Part shown: piece after piece, positions 52,846 through 61,472 of the stretch
How positions within the stretch are numbered: position 1 is the stretch's first letter
How the letters are laid out: each line of letters starts with the position of its first letter
NCBI GenBank assembly: GCA_007693555.1
Contig: REDJ01000232.1
Coordinates: 30,441 to 94,440 of the forward strand
Reading direction: 5' to 3'
Length of the DNA: 64,000 nucleotides
DNA from: Bacteroidota bacterium
Lineage (GTDB): Bacteria; Bacteroidota; Bacteroidia; Bacteroidales; UBA7960
The notes under the pieces: model-generated
The model's database searches: none
The model's input: the letters and a program-made list of their open reading frames with translations, nothing else
Told to the model about the DNA's origin: nothing
Made by a program: the position numbers and the translations under genes

Positions 52846-54489
52846 ATGACAAAAAACAATTTTTTCAAAGTGATTTTGCTGGTATTGCTTGTGGGGCTTT
52901 TTGCTCCCCGTGCCAGTGCCTGTACCAACGTACTTGTATCTGCCGGCGCCAGTGCCGATGGAAGTGTAATGATCAGCTACCTTGCTGATGCCGGTGGTTT
53001 TATGGACCCCCTTTATTATTATCCGGGAAATGAATATGAAGAGGGTGATTCTCTTGATATCATTTGCTGGCATTACGGCCATTTGCTGGGAACAATACCC
53101 CAGGTCAGAAAAACTTATCGCGTAATAGGTAACATGAACGAGCACCAGGTTGCCATTGGTGAAACTACATTCACAGGCCGGTCTGAATTGCACACCCCCA
53201 ACGGATTTATCGATTATGGAGCTATGATGTATATTGCCTTGCAACGCTCAAAAACTGCACGTGAAGCTATACAGGTTATGACCGGCCTGGTAGATGCGCA
53301 TGGTTATAACAGCACAGGTGAATCTTTCTCAATTGCCGATAAAAATGAAGCCTGGATCATGGAATTCATCGGTAAGGGTGAGCATGGAGAAGGTGCTGTT
53401 TGGGTTGCCGCAAGAGTTCCTGATGGTTATATTGCTGCTCATGCCAATCAAGCACGCATCAGAACCATTAACTGGGAAGATACAGATAACTGGATGTGGT
53501 CAGATGACCTCGTTGATTTTGCAAGAGAAATGGGCTGGTTTGACGGACCCAAAGAAGAATTTAACTTTGTGGAAGCATACAACCCCCTTACCTGTGAGTC
53601 ATTGCTCCTGTGTGAAGGTCGCGTGTGGAGTGTCTTCCGCAGAGCAGCTCCTTCTCAGGACTTCCCTGCCGAATACTGGCGTTGTGTTGAAGGTGCTGAA
53701 CCTTATCCGCTTTTTGTAAAACCCGACAGGAAAGTTATGGTTCAGGATATGATAGCCTTTGTGCGCGACCATTTCCATGATTCTCCATTCTATACTGCCG
53801 AAGGCTACAGTGCAGGCCCCTACAACAATCCTTACCGCTGGAGACCCATTTATTTTGAACTGGATGGTCAAAAATATGCATGGCCACGAACCATTGCCCA
53901 GCCACAGACAGGTTTTTCGTTCATTTCACAATCCAGAAATTTCCTGCCCGATCCCATTGGAGGTATTTTCTGGTATGGTGTTGATGATACATATTCCAAT
54001 GCTTATATGCCGCTTTATGTAGGTATGCAAAGAGCTCCGGTTTCACTTACTACAGGTAATATTGTGGATTTTGACTGGAATTCGGCATTCTGGGTTTTTA
54101 ACCTTGTTGCAAATTATGCGTATGGTCTTTACAGTTATATTATTCAGGATATTCAGGAAGTGCAGCAGGAAGTGGAAAACCGTTCGCACATGATGACGAA
54201 AGCTGTGGATGTTGCAGCCAAATCACTTTATGATACCAACAGAGAAATGATGTACGAATATCTTACCGACTTCAGCGTAAACAATGCAGAATATACTGTG
54301 CAGCGCTGGAGAGAACTGGGATACCACATCTTCTCAAAATACAATGACCGCTACATACGTACCGAAGATGCTCTGAGACCCTGGCCAGAAGGTATCGGTT
54401 ATCCGGAGGATTTTCTGCGTCGTGCCGTTGAAGAACGGCCCGGTTATTACGATGTAAGATGGCGTAAACCGGGGGAACCCATAAAATAA
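52846..54489 (+). CDS. C69 family dipeptidase, secreted (copy 2)
   Basis: At 547 residues this is nearly the same length as the preceding gene product and similar along its full length; most motifs are shared (CTNVLVSAGASADGSVM, VIGNMNEHQVAIGETTFTG, AHANQARIRTINWED, and the ending YDVRWRKPGEPIK). The signal peptide ends ASA just before the nucleophile Cys. Substitutions are spread over the whole protein, so it is an old tandem duplication and not an assembly artefact. Differences near the active site, such as MISYLADAGGF against MTSWTYDVAGF, suggest different dipeptide preference, which is inference. It is followed by a large palindrome and the peptide ABC ATPase gene. Confidence 0.92.
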   Translation: MTKNNFFKVILLVLLVGLFAPRASACTNVLVSAGASADGSVMISYLADAGGFMDPLYYYPGNEYEEGDSLDIICWHYGHLLGTIPQVRKTYRVIGNMNEHQVAIGETTFTGRSELHTPNGFIDYGAMMYIALQRSKTAREAIQVMTGLVDAHGYNSTGESFSIADKNEAWIMEFIGKGEHGEGAVWVAARVPDGYIAAHANQARIRTINWEDTDNWMWSDDLVDFAREMGWFDGPKEEFNFVEAYNPLTCESLLLCEGRVWSVFRRAAPSQDFPAEYWRCVEGAEPYPLFVKPDRKVMVQDMIAFVRDHFHDSPFYTAEGYSAGPYNNPYRWRPIYFELDGQKYAWPRTIAQPQTGFSFISQSRNFLPDPIGGIFWYGVDDTYSNAYMPLYVGMQRAPVSLTTGNIVDFDWNSAFWVFNLVANYAYGLYSYIIQDIQEVQQEVENRSHMMTKAVDVAAKSLYDTNREMMYEYLTDFSVNNAEYTVQRWRELGYHIFSKYNDRYIRTEDALRPWPEGIGYPEDFLRRAVEERPGYYDVRWRKPGEPIK

Positions 54490-54509
54490 ATTAAAAATAT
54501 AAATTTTGG

Positions 54510-54565
54510 GATTGGAAGATTGCCTGGCTATAATTAATTTAGCCAATAGTTGTAATCTTCCAATC
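54510..54565 (+). terminator. Large palindromic hairpin after the dipeptidase genes
   Basis: GATTGGAAGATT (54510-54521) pairs with AATCTTCCAATC (54554-54565), 12 bp without mismatch, and TGGCTA pairs with TAGCCA inside. A T-rich stretch follows. It ends only 25 bp before the next start codon, so it may also reduce expression of the ABC ATPase. Confidence 0.65.
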
Positions 54566-54590
54566 TTGCTTTTAATACTTGAATTTTTAT

Positions 54591-56315
54591 ATGTCAACTG
54601 CACCTTTATTGAGCGCGCACAACCTTAGCATTGGCTTTCAAACCGATGAAGGATTGGTAATGGCAGTTGAAAATGTAAGTTTCCAAATCAATGAAGGTCA
54701 GACTTTGGGGTTGGTGGGTGAATCGGGAAGTGGAAAATCGGTTACTGCTCTTTCAGTTATGCGGCTTTTGCCGGTTCGCACCGCAAGGATTTTATCCGGT
54801 GAGATATTGTTTCATGATCCTCAGAAGGGTGAGACAGATCTTCTGAAACTTTCAGAGGAAGAAATGCAGCACGTTAGGGGAAATCTTATCGGTATGATTT
54901 TCCAGGAGCCAATGACTTCACTGAACCCGGTAAAACGTTGCGGGGAGCAGGTGATGGAGAGTATTATCTGGCATAAAAAATCAAATGCAAAAGATGCAAG
55001 GCAGAAAGTGATTCAGCTTTTTGAAGAAGTTAAACTTCCTGATCCTGACAGAACCTTTCGCAAATATCCTCACGAACTTTCAGGCGGGCAGCGCCAAAGG
55101 GTTATGATTGCTATGGCAATAGCCTGCGATCCGCTGATGTTGATAGCAGATGAACCTACCACTGCACTTGATGTTACTGTTCAGAAAAATATTCTGAAAT
55201 TGATTGGTGAATTGCAGTTACGGCATAAAATGAGTGTATTGTTCATTTCACATGATTTGGGCGTAATTCATGAAGTTGCAAGCCATGCAGCCATTATGCG
55301 GAAGGGTAAAATTGTGGAAACCGGTGAGGTTAAGCAACTTTTCAGAAATCCTCAACATCCTTATTCAAAAGGTCTTGTAGCCTGCCGCCCAAAGACGAAC
55401 AACAGACCTGTGCACTTACCTGTAGTTGCTGATTTTGAAAATCCTATCCAAAACAAGGATGCTTTTCAACCGGCATTGGAAAACCCTGAAGACCGTCGTA
55501 AACGACATGAAAAGCTATATTCACAACCTCCTGTTCTCGAGGTAAAAAGCCTGAAAGCAGGCTTTGTGACCAAAAAAAACTTTATGGGAAAGCCCAGAGA
55601 TTGGTTTTATGCTGTTAATGATGTGAACCTGCAGGTTTATGAAGGTGAAACTCTGGGGCTTGTGGGAGAATCAGGGTGCGGTAAAACCACTTTGGGAAGA
55701 ACCATCCTGAGGTTATTTGAGCCAAATGAAGGACAGGTAATTTACAAAGGGAAAGATTTGGCAAATTTAAAAAAGGATGAACTCCGGAAGCTTAGACCAC
55801 GTATCCAGATTATTTTCCAGGACCCCTATTCGTCTCTTACACCCGGCATACAGGTGGGTAATGCCATTATGGAACCCATGAAGGTACATGGAATTGGTAA
55901 AAATGACAGCGAACGAAAACAGATGATTACCGATCTTTTACTCAAGGCCGGCCTGGAAGAAAAACATTACCATCGCTATCCGCATGAATTCTCGGGTGGG
56001 CAACGTCAAAGAGTTTGTATTGCCCGTGCCCTTGCTTTAAAGCCCGATTTTATTATTTGTGATGAATCTGTATCGGCACTTGATGTTTCTGTACAGGCGC
56101 AGGTGCTTAATTTGCTGAACGATTTGAAACGTGAATTTAACTTAACCTACATTTTTATTTCACACGATCTGTCCGTAGTAAAATACATGTCGGACAGGAT
56201 TATAGTAATGCAAAACGGGAGGATTTTGGAGAGTGGTGAGGCGGATAAACTTTACAATAGTCCTTGCAATGATTATACACGGAAGTTAATACAATCGGTT
56301 CTGAGTCCTGAATAA
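54591..56315 (+). CDS. Fused dipeptide/oligopeptide ABC transporter ATPase (DppD-DppF type)
   Basis: The 574-residue protein has two ABC domains. Domain 1 (about 5-260) has Walker A GESGSGKS, signature [14 protein letters not shown] and Walker [15 protein letters not shown]; domain 2 (about 305-570) has [22 protein letters not shown] and [17 protein letters not shown]. The oligopeptide-type linker ([16 protein letters not shown]) is present after the first domain. Such fused proteins (GsiA/YejF type) energise peptide importers. No permease or binding protein genes are adjacent; those must be elsewhere. I took the ATG at 54591; an upstream TTG is in frame. The dipeptidase genes just upstream suggest a link to peptide use. 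Confidence 0.93.
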   Translation: MSTAPLLSAHNLSIGFQTDEGLVMAVENVSFQINEGQTLGLVGESGSGKSVTALSVMRLLPVRTARILSGEILFHDPQKGETDLLKLSEEEMQHVRGNLIGMIFQEPMTSLNPVKRCGEQVMESIIWHKKSNAKDARQKVIQLFEEVKLPDPDRTFRKYPHELSGGQRQRVMIAMAIACDPLMLIADEPTTALDVTVQKNILKLIGELQLRHKMSVLFISHDLGVIHEVASHAAIMRKGKIVETGEVKQLFRNPQHPYSKGLVACRPKTNNRPVHLPVVADFENPIQNKDAFQPALENPEDRRKRHEKLYSQPPVLEVKSLKAGFVTKKNFMGKPRDWFYAVNDVNLQVYEGETLGLVGESGCGKTTLGRTILRLFEPNEGQVIYKGKDLANLKKDELRKLRPRIQIIFQDPYSSLTPGIQVGNAIMEPMKVHGIGKNDSERKQMITDLLLKAGLEEKHYHRYPHEFSGGQRQRVCIARALALKPDFIICDESVSALDVSVQAQVLNLLNDLKREFNLTYIFISHDLSVVKYMSDRIIVMQNGRILESGEADKLYNSPCNDYTRKLIQSVLSPE

Positions 56316-56330
56316 AAACCACATGTAAAA

Positions 56331-56457
56331 AAAAGACTGTTTCAGTAGCCTTGAAAAAACCGGACATTTGGTCTGTCGAAACGGTTAAGTGTTAGATGCT
56401 CAGTTGTCGTTCCGACTGACTCAAATATCTGTAATCACTATTGAAACAGCCTCTTTT
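56331..56457. repeat. Palindromic three-stem element
   Basis: Outer arms AGACTGTTTCAGTAG (56334-56348) and CTATTGAAACAGCCT (56438-56452) are inverted copies with two mismatches or G-T pairs. Between them are GACA...TGTC, AACCG...CGGTT and GTCG...CGAC stems. It fills almost all of the space between the ABC ATPase gene and the convergent lipoprotein gene. It may be a terminator or a mobile-derived intergenic palindrome. Confidence 0.5.
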
Positions 56458-56518
56458 AGAGATAAAAAACTGTAAATATTGCCTCATCAGAATTTATCTG
56501 ATTAAAAGACAACCGGGT

Positions 56519-56911
56519 TTATATTTTTGTCATCGACATTATAACCTTGAATGTAATTTCTTCAAAGGTTTCTTCAAATTCTCCCACCATTTTATTTCCC
56601 TCCATAGTCGTAAGGGTTACTACGATAGTTCCCTCATCATCGGTAATGGTAAGTTTGTCACCTGAAAGAGACCATTCAAATGTGTCTGTTCCCTCATCAT
56701 CGATTACAGTTCCGGTGCCATCTGCGTTAAATGTGAATGTGCCATCATTTTCAATAGTCTGCATTAATTCTCCTTCAAAATAAATTTCTACCTTATCCAC
56801 ATTCCATGTACCAACAATGTCAAATTTGTCTTCATCATCCTTACTACATCCGCTAAATGCGAATAAAATTAATCCAAATGCTAAAAATAATAATCTTGTT
56901 TTTTTCATCAT
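56519..56911 (-). CDS. Lipocalin-like lipoprotein
   Basis: The 130-residue protein has a lipoprotein signal with lipobox FSGC (Cys22), a short acidic linker (SKDDEDKF) and a lipocalin-like beta-barrel domain, starting IVGTWNVDKVEIYF and continuing GTFTFNADGTGTV, TFEWSLSGDKLTITDDEG and GEFEETFEEITFKVIM. GTW at the start and the alternating strands are typical of the small Bacteroidota lipocalin-like families. The mature protein is very acidic. The ligand is unknown. Either of the two consecutive ATG codons at its start could be used. Confidence 0.85.
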   Translation of the reverse strand: MMKKTRLLFLAFGLILFAFSGCSKDDEDKFDIVGTWNVDKVEIYFEGELMQTIENDGTFTFNADGTGTVIDDEGTDTFEWSLSGDKLTITDDEGTIVVTLTTMEGNKMVGEFEETFEEITFKVIMSMTKI

Positions 56912-57108
56912 AATAAAGTTTTAAGTTAAATAAATTTTTATAAATCCCGTTTTTCAGGAAGAACCTTCAAAAAAATGCCTCAATTAATATGAAGGCTGGT
57001 AAATGTTTTTTTGTCTATGGCAAATAAAAATAAAAAATCCAGCGATTGTTTAGGTAAATCACCTAATCTGGCAAATAGTGGATTTATTAAAGTCATTTTA
57101 AGCCAAAC

Positions 57109-57690
57109 TTAATTATTTGTTTTTTCTTTTCCGTAGCAACTTCTGCAAAGAGGCTCGTATGACTCTTTTTCTCCCAAAACTACCAGTTTTTCACTTACAA
57201 TAGTACGGTGAGAAAAATGTGCAAGACTGCCGCATTTTACACAAATTGCATGTACTTTGGTGATATATTCAGCCACTGCCAGCAGATTGGGAATGGGCCC
57301 GAAGGGCTTGCCCTTGAAGTCCATGTCAAGTCCTGCAACAATTACTCTGATTCCCTGGTTGGCAAGTTGTGAGCAGACGTTGGGAAGTTCTGCATCAAAA
57401 AACTGGGCTTCATCAATACCCACAACATCCACATTATTGGCAAGAAGTAGTATATTGGAAGAGGAAGGCACGGGTGTAGACATAATTTCATTGGCATCGT
57501 GCGACACTACTTTTTCTTCATCGTACCTAAGGTCGATAGCCGGTTTGAAGATTTCAACCTGTTGACGTGCTATTTTTGCACGTTTCAAACGGCGTATCAA
57601 TTCTTCCGTTTTACCTGAAAACATGCTGCCGCATATAACTTCAATCCAGCCACGACCTTTGGACGTATCAATATCTTTTTCAAGAAACAT
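57109..57690 (-). CDS. tdk: Thymidine kinase, type II
   Basis: The 193-residue enzyme phosphorylates thymidine in the salvage pathway. It has the P-loop GSMFSGKT (21-28), the DEAQFFD motif, the lasso region near the C-terminus and four Cys for structural zinc in CVKCG and CRSCYG. Its length matches the tetrameric type II enzymes of bacteria. It is divergent from the gene at 57854. A TAnnTTTG box (TATCTTTG, minus strand, 57778-57785) lies about 90 bp upstream. Confidence 0.96.
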   Translation of the reverse strand: MFLEKDIDTSKGRGWIEVICGSMFSGKTEELIRRLKRAKIARQQVEIFKPAIDLRYDEEKVVSHDANEIMSTPVPSSSNILLLANNVDVVGIDEAQFFDAELPNVCSQLANQGIRVIVAGLDMDFKGKPFGPIPNLLAVAEYITKVHAICVKCGSLAHFSHRTIVSEKLVVLGEKESYEPLCRSCYGKEKTNN

Positions 57691-57853
57691 GAAAGGGTAT
57701 TTGGTTTTTCTTTGCTAATTTTGCAAAATTTGATTCCCTGCTGATTTTTTTGATGGCAAAATAAAAAAATGCCATTGCAAAGATAATCCATCAGATACAA
57801 TAAGAATTCATTTTTATCGCTTTTTATTTCATACATTAAAACATACAAATTTT

Positions 57854-58639
57854 ATGAGTTTATTGGAAACAAAGGAGAATATTGTTAACCTTCTTGAAAA
57901 CATAATCAAAAGGACAGAGTTGATTGAAAGGCAATCGGGTAGCAGAAACCTGCTCGAAATTGACTTGGCATTGGAGGATGTAAGAGATCTTTATAAAGAG
58001 TTAAATTACCTGCGAAGGCTCTCGGAAAATGACCAGTTAAATACAGCATCTGAATTGAGAAAAGCAGAGAACAATAATCCTGTTACTCCTGAAAAACAGC
58101 ATACAGAGAGCGTAAAAGAAGAAAAAGTACAAAAACCTGCAGAACCTGTTGCTCAAAAAGTTCAGCCCCAGCAAGAAGAAAAGATTGAGGAAAAGCCAAA
58201 GGAAACGGCAAAAGTCCAGCAGGAGACCCCTGCGAAACCTAAGGTTGAAAGCCAACAAGTTCAAAAAACGGCCACCGAAACAGAACAAAAACAAAAAACT
58301 GTAGTTGGAGAGAAATACACAAATGGTAAAAGCCTGATTCATGAGCGCCTGGCACAAATCAAGGAGGATAAAAGTATTGGTACTCGTATGCAATACAAAC
58401 CGGTTAAAAATATCAAAGAAGCTATTGGCGTAAATGAAAAGTTCCTTTTTATCAATGAGCTTTTTAACGGTGATTTAAAATCTTATAACGAATCTGTCGA
58501 AAAACTCAATGAATTTCCATCCATCCATGAAGCCTTTGAATTTCTCAATAAGCTTACCTATGAATTTCAGTGGGATGGACAAAGATCAGCCGTTACCATT
58601 GAGAAATTTGCCAACCTTGTTCAAAGGAGATATATGTAA
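57854..58639 (+). CDS. Conserved hypothetical protein: coiled coil, charged linker, C-terminal helical domain
   Basis: The 261-residue cytoplasmic protein has three parts: an N-terminal helical region (1-65) with coiled-coil-like spacing, a linker of low complexity rich in Glu, Lys, Gln and Pro (about 68-160), and a C-terminal helical domain (about 165-261) with IGVNEKFLFINELFNGDLKS (seen in pieces), LNEFPSIHEAFEFL and VTIEKFANLVQRRYM. I recall the last domain as recurrent in hypothetical Bacteroidota proteins but know no function. It lies between the divergent tdk and rsmI, the latter 139 bp downstream in the same direction. Confidence 0.75.
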   Translation: MSLLETKENIVNLLENIIKRTELIERQSGSRNLLEIDLALEDVRDLYKELNYLRRLSENDQLNTASELRKAENNNPVTPEKQHTESVKEEKVQKPAEPVAQKVQPQQEEKIEEKPKETAKVQQETPAKPKVESQQVQKTATETEQKQKTVVGEKYTNGKSLIHERLAQIKEDKSIGTRMQYKPVKNIKEAIGVNEKFLFINELFNGDLKSYNESVEKLNEFPSIHEAFEFLNKLTYEFQWDGQRSAVTIEKFANLVQRRYM

Positions 58640-58778
58640 AAACATTTTCAAATCAAATTGATAATCCAGCCAGGAAATCGCCTTCAGTTAAAAGGTTTGA
58701 ATCTGAGTCTGTTATAATTTTAATTGTATTACGTTTTGTGTAAAAAAGGTTCAGAATATCTTAACATAAAAATCCCTG

Positions 58779-59447
58779 ATGTCAAAACTATATATCATAC
58801 CCACACCTGTCGGTAATCTTGGAGACATAACCCACCGGGCTGTCGAGGTACTGAGAAAAGTTGACTTTTTGCTTGCAGAGGATACGCGAAAAACCGGAAT
58901 TCTTTTAAAACACCTGGGGATGCAAATAAAAATGTATCCGCATCATTCGTTTAATGAACATAAAACGCTTGAGAACATTATTGAAAAACTACTTTCAGGC
59001 TCTGTTGCCGGATTGGTAAGTGATGCAGGTACTCCTTCGGTTTCCGATCCAGGGTTTTTGCTGGTGCGTGAATGCATCAAAAACTCAATTGAGATAGAAT
59101 GTCTTCCCGGAGCAACTGCTTTTGTGCCGGCTCTTGTTCTCAGCGGTTTGCCTTCTGAAAGGTTTTGCTTTGAAGGGTTTTTACCAGTTAAAAAGGGACG
59201 TAAAATCCGACTGGAAAGCCTTAAAGAAGAAACACGTACCATGATTTTTTATGAAGCTCCCCATAAACTCCTCAAGACACTTGAGGATTTGGCCGAAACC
59301 TTTGGACCTGACAGACAGGCAAGTGTGTCAAGGGAGATTTCAAAAATTCACGAAGAAACCATAAGGGGAAGCCTTCAGGAAATAATCACTTATTACCAAA
59401 CTCATACTCTTAAGGGAGAAATAAGCCTTGTAGTAGCCGGAAGATAA
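58779..59447 (+). CDS. rsmI: 16S rRNA (cytidine1402-2'-O)-methyltransferase RsmI
   Basis: The 222-residue tetrapyrrole-methylase-fold enzyme methylates C1402 in the ribosomal decoding centre. Key motifs are PTPVGNLGDITHRAVEVL at the start, AEDTRKTGILLKHL, VSDAGTPSVSDPG (cofactor site), CLPGATAFVPAL and FYEAPHKLLKTL. The protein ends with SLVVAGR and lacks the C-terminal helix-turn-helix extension of the longer enterobacterial enzyme. It is convergent with lepA, whose stop codon lies 17 bp away. Confidence 0.95.
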   Translation: MSKLYIIPTPVGNLGDITHRAVEVLRKVDFLLAEDTRKTGILLKHLGMQIKMYPHHSFNEHKTLENIIEKLLSGSVAGLVSDAGTPSVSDPGFLLVRECIKNSIEIECLPGATAFVPALVLSGLPSERFCFEGFLPVKKGRKIRLESLKEETRTMIFYEAPHKLLKTLEDLAETFGPDRQASVSREISKIHEETIRGSLQEIITYYQTHTLKGEISLVVAGR

Positions 59448-59463
59448 TAGTGCGGAATGGTTA

Positions 59464-61254
59464 TTATTCGTCGAGTTTAAGCACCGCCATGAACGCTGAT
59501 TGCGGAACTTCCACATTCCCAATCTGACGCATACGTTTCTTGCCTTTCTTTTGCTTTTCAAGCAACTTACGTTTACGTGTAATATCACCACCGTAACATT
59601 TGGCAGTAACATCCTTTCGGAGTGCCTTTATGGTTTCGCGGGCAATAATTTTTGAGCCGATACCTGCCTGAATGGCAATATCATATTGCTGACGAGGAAT
59701 TAATTTGCGCAGCCGCTCACATATCTTTTTTCCAAACTCATAGGAATTTGCCCTGTGTATGAGTGCTGAAAGCGCATCTACCTGGTCGCCATTGAGCAGT
59801 ATATCAAGTTTAACCAAATCAGAGTCGCGGTAACCTATCGGGTAATAGTCAAAAGAAGCGTAACCTCTTGAAATGGTTTTCAGCCTGTCGTAAAAGTCAA
59901 AAACAATTTCGGAAAGGGGCATTTCAAAGGTGAGTTCAACCCGGTCAGTTGACAAATAAACCTGGTTTTTTATAGCTCCCCTCTTGTCCATACATAAATT
60001 CATAATAGGCCCTATGTATTCCGACTTGGTAATTATCTGGGCTTTTATGTAGGGTTCTTCTATAAATTCAAGTACATTTGGCCCGGGCATATCAGAAGGA
60101 TTATTTACCACAAATTTCTCACCTTTTTTTGTATGGGCCCAGTAAGAAACGTTGGGCACGGTTGTGATTACCGTCATTTCAAATTCGCGCTCAAGCCTTT
60201 CCTGCACAATCTCCATATGAAGCATCCCCAAAAAACCGCACCGAAATCCAAAACCAAGTGCTGCCGATGACTCCGGCTCAAAGGTAAGAGAAGCATCATT
60301 GAGTTGAAGTTTATCCATAGCCGTACGCAACTCTTCAAAATCATCATTTTCAACCGGATATATTCCGGCAAATACCATTGGTTTTACATTTTCAAATCCC
60401 TTGATGGCTTCAGTAGTGCCACCTGAAATATGTGTAATGGTATCTCCGACTTTTACCTCCCGTGCATCTTTAATACCTGAAATTATATAACCTACATCTC
60501 CTGCATAAATGGTTTTTTTTGGTATCTGCCTGATTTTTAACACACCCACCTCATCGGCATCATATTCCTTTTTTGTGGCCATAAATTTGACCAGGTCTCC
60601 CTGAGATATTTTACCGTTAAATATCCGGAAATATGCAATAACTCCGCGAAAAGAATTATAAACTGAGTCAAATATGAGGGCCTGTAGCGGTGCATCAGGG
60701 TTACCTGTAGGAGGGGGTATTTTCGAAACAATACTTTCCAGTATTTTATCCACACCATAACCGGTTTTTCCGCTTGCAGGAATGATTTCCTCAAAATCGC
60801 AGCCAATGAGGTCGATAATCTGGTCAGCTACTTCATCGGGCATGGCGCTGTCAAGATCCATTTTGTTTAAAACCGGAATGATAGTAAGGTCATGCTCAAG
60901 GGCAAGGTAAAGATTAGAAATAGTTTGAGCTTCAATTCCCTGTGTTGCATCCACAATAAGCAAAGCACCTTCGCAGGCTGCAATGCTCCTGGAAACCTCA
61001 TAGCTAAAATCTACATGACCGGGAGTATCAATGAGATTTAAAACATAATTCTCCCCCTCATGTTCATATTCCATTTGAATAGCATGGCTTTTTATGGTGA
61101 TACCGCGTTCACGCTCCAGGTCCATATTGTCAAGAAGCTGGTCCTGAAAGTCGCGTTCGTTGATAGTATTGGTCATTTGTAAAAGCCTGTCGGCCAGCGT
61201 ACTTTTACCATGGTCGATATGGGCAATAATACAAAAATTACGAATGTTTTTCAT
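59464..61254 (-). CDS. lepA: Elongation factor 4 (LepA)
   Basis: The 596-residue GTPase acts on stalled or assembling ribosomes. It has G1 AHIDHGKST near the N-terminus, the switch regions ([23 protein letters not shown]), NKMDL, and the LepA-specific C-terminal domain with [19 protein letters not shown] chose the ATG at 61254 ([16 protein letters not shown]), since LepA proteins begin this way; the frame is open for nine more codons upstream. A TAATTTTG -7 box on this strand lies at 61261-61268, too close to the ATG for a normal ribosome binding site, so the true promoter may be further upstream. Confidence 0.96.
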   Translation of the reverse strand: MKNIRNFCIIAHIDHGKSTLADRLLQMTNTINERDFQDQLLDNMDLERERGITIKSHAIQMEYEHEGENYVLNLIDTPGHVDFSYEVSRSIAACEGALLIVDATQGIEAQTISNLYLALEHDLTIIPVLNKMDLDSAMPDEVADQIIDLIGCDFEEIIPASGKTGYGVDKILESIVSKIPPPTGNPDAPLQALIFDSVYNSFRGVIAYFRIFNGKISQGDLVKFMATKKEYDADEVGVLKIRQIPKKTIYAGDVGYIISGIKDAREVKVGDTITHISGGTTEAIKGFENVKPMVFAGIYPVENDDFEELRTAMDKLQLNDASLTFEPESSAALGFGFRCGFLGMLHMEIVQERLEREFEMTVITTVPNVSYWAHTKKGEKFVVNNPSDMPGPNVLEFIEEPYIKAQIITKSEYIGPIMNLCMDKRGAIKNQVYLSTDRVELTFEMPLSEIVFDFYDRLKTISRGYASFDYYPIGYRDSDLVKLDILLNGDQVDALSALIHRANSYEFGKKICERLRKLIPRQQYDIAIQAGIGSKIIARETIKALRKDVTAKCYGGDITRKRKLLEKQKKGKKRMRQIGNVEVPQSAFMAVLKLDE

Positions 61255-61382
61255 AGCCTGCAAAATTACAACTAAAAACAATACCTATTATGCTTTTTAC
61301 TGTATGCTGATGCGAAATTTTAAGTCGAAAAAAGTAAAACAGAACAAAATATAATCTCTTCAATCTCAACCCGATTTTCGTT

Positions 61383-61390
61383 TATATTTG
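61383..61390 (+). promoter_or_regulatory. Probable -7 box for the type IX secreted protein gene
   Basis: TATATTTG matches TAnnTTTG about 83 bp before the ATG at 61473. No exact -33 TTTG at the right spacing. Confidence 0.35.
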
Positions 61391-61472
61391 TGGTTTAATT
61401 TTAAACATGTAAAATAAAGCGAAGTTTTATGCGTATTTCTTTTTACATGACCTTTTGAAAACTTTCTCTTTT

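Noticed and set aside
51122..54489. The two C69 genes as an assembly duplication
   Set aside because: Differences are spread along the full length in both DNA and protein, and the signal peptides differ.
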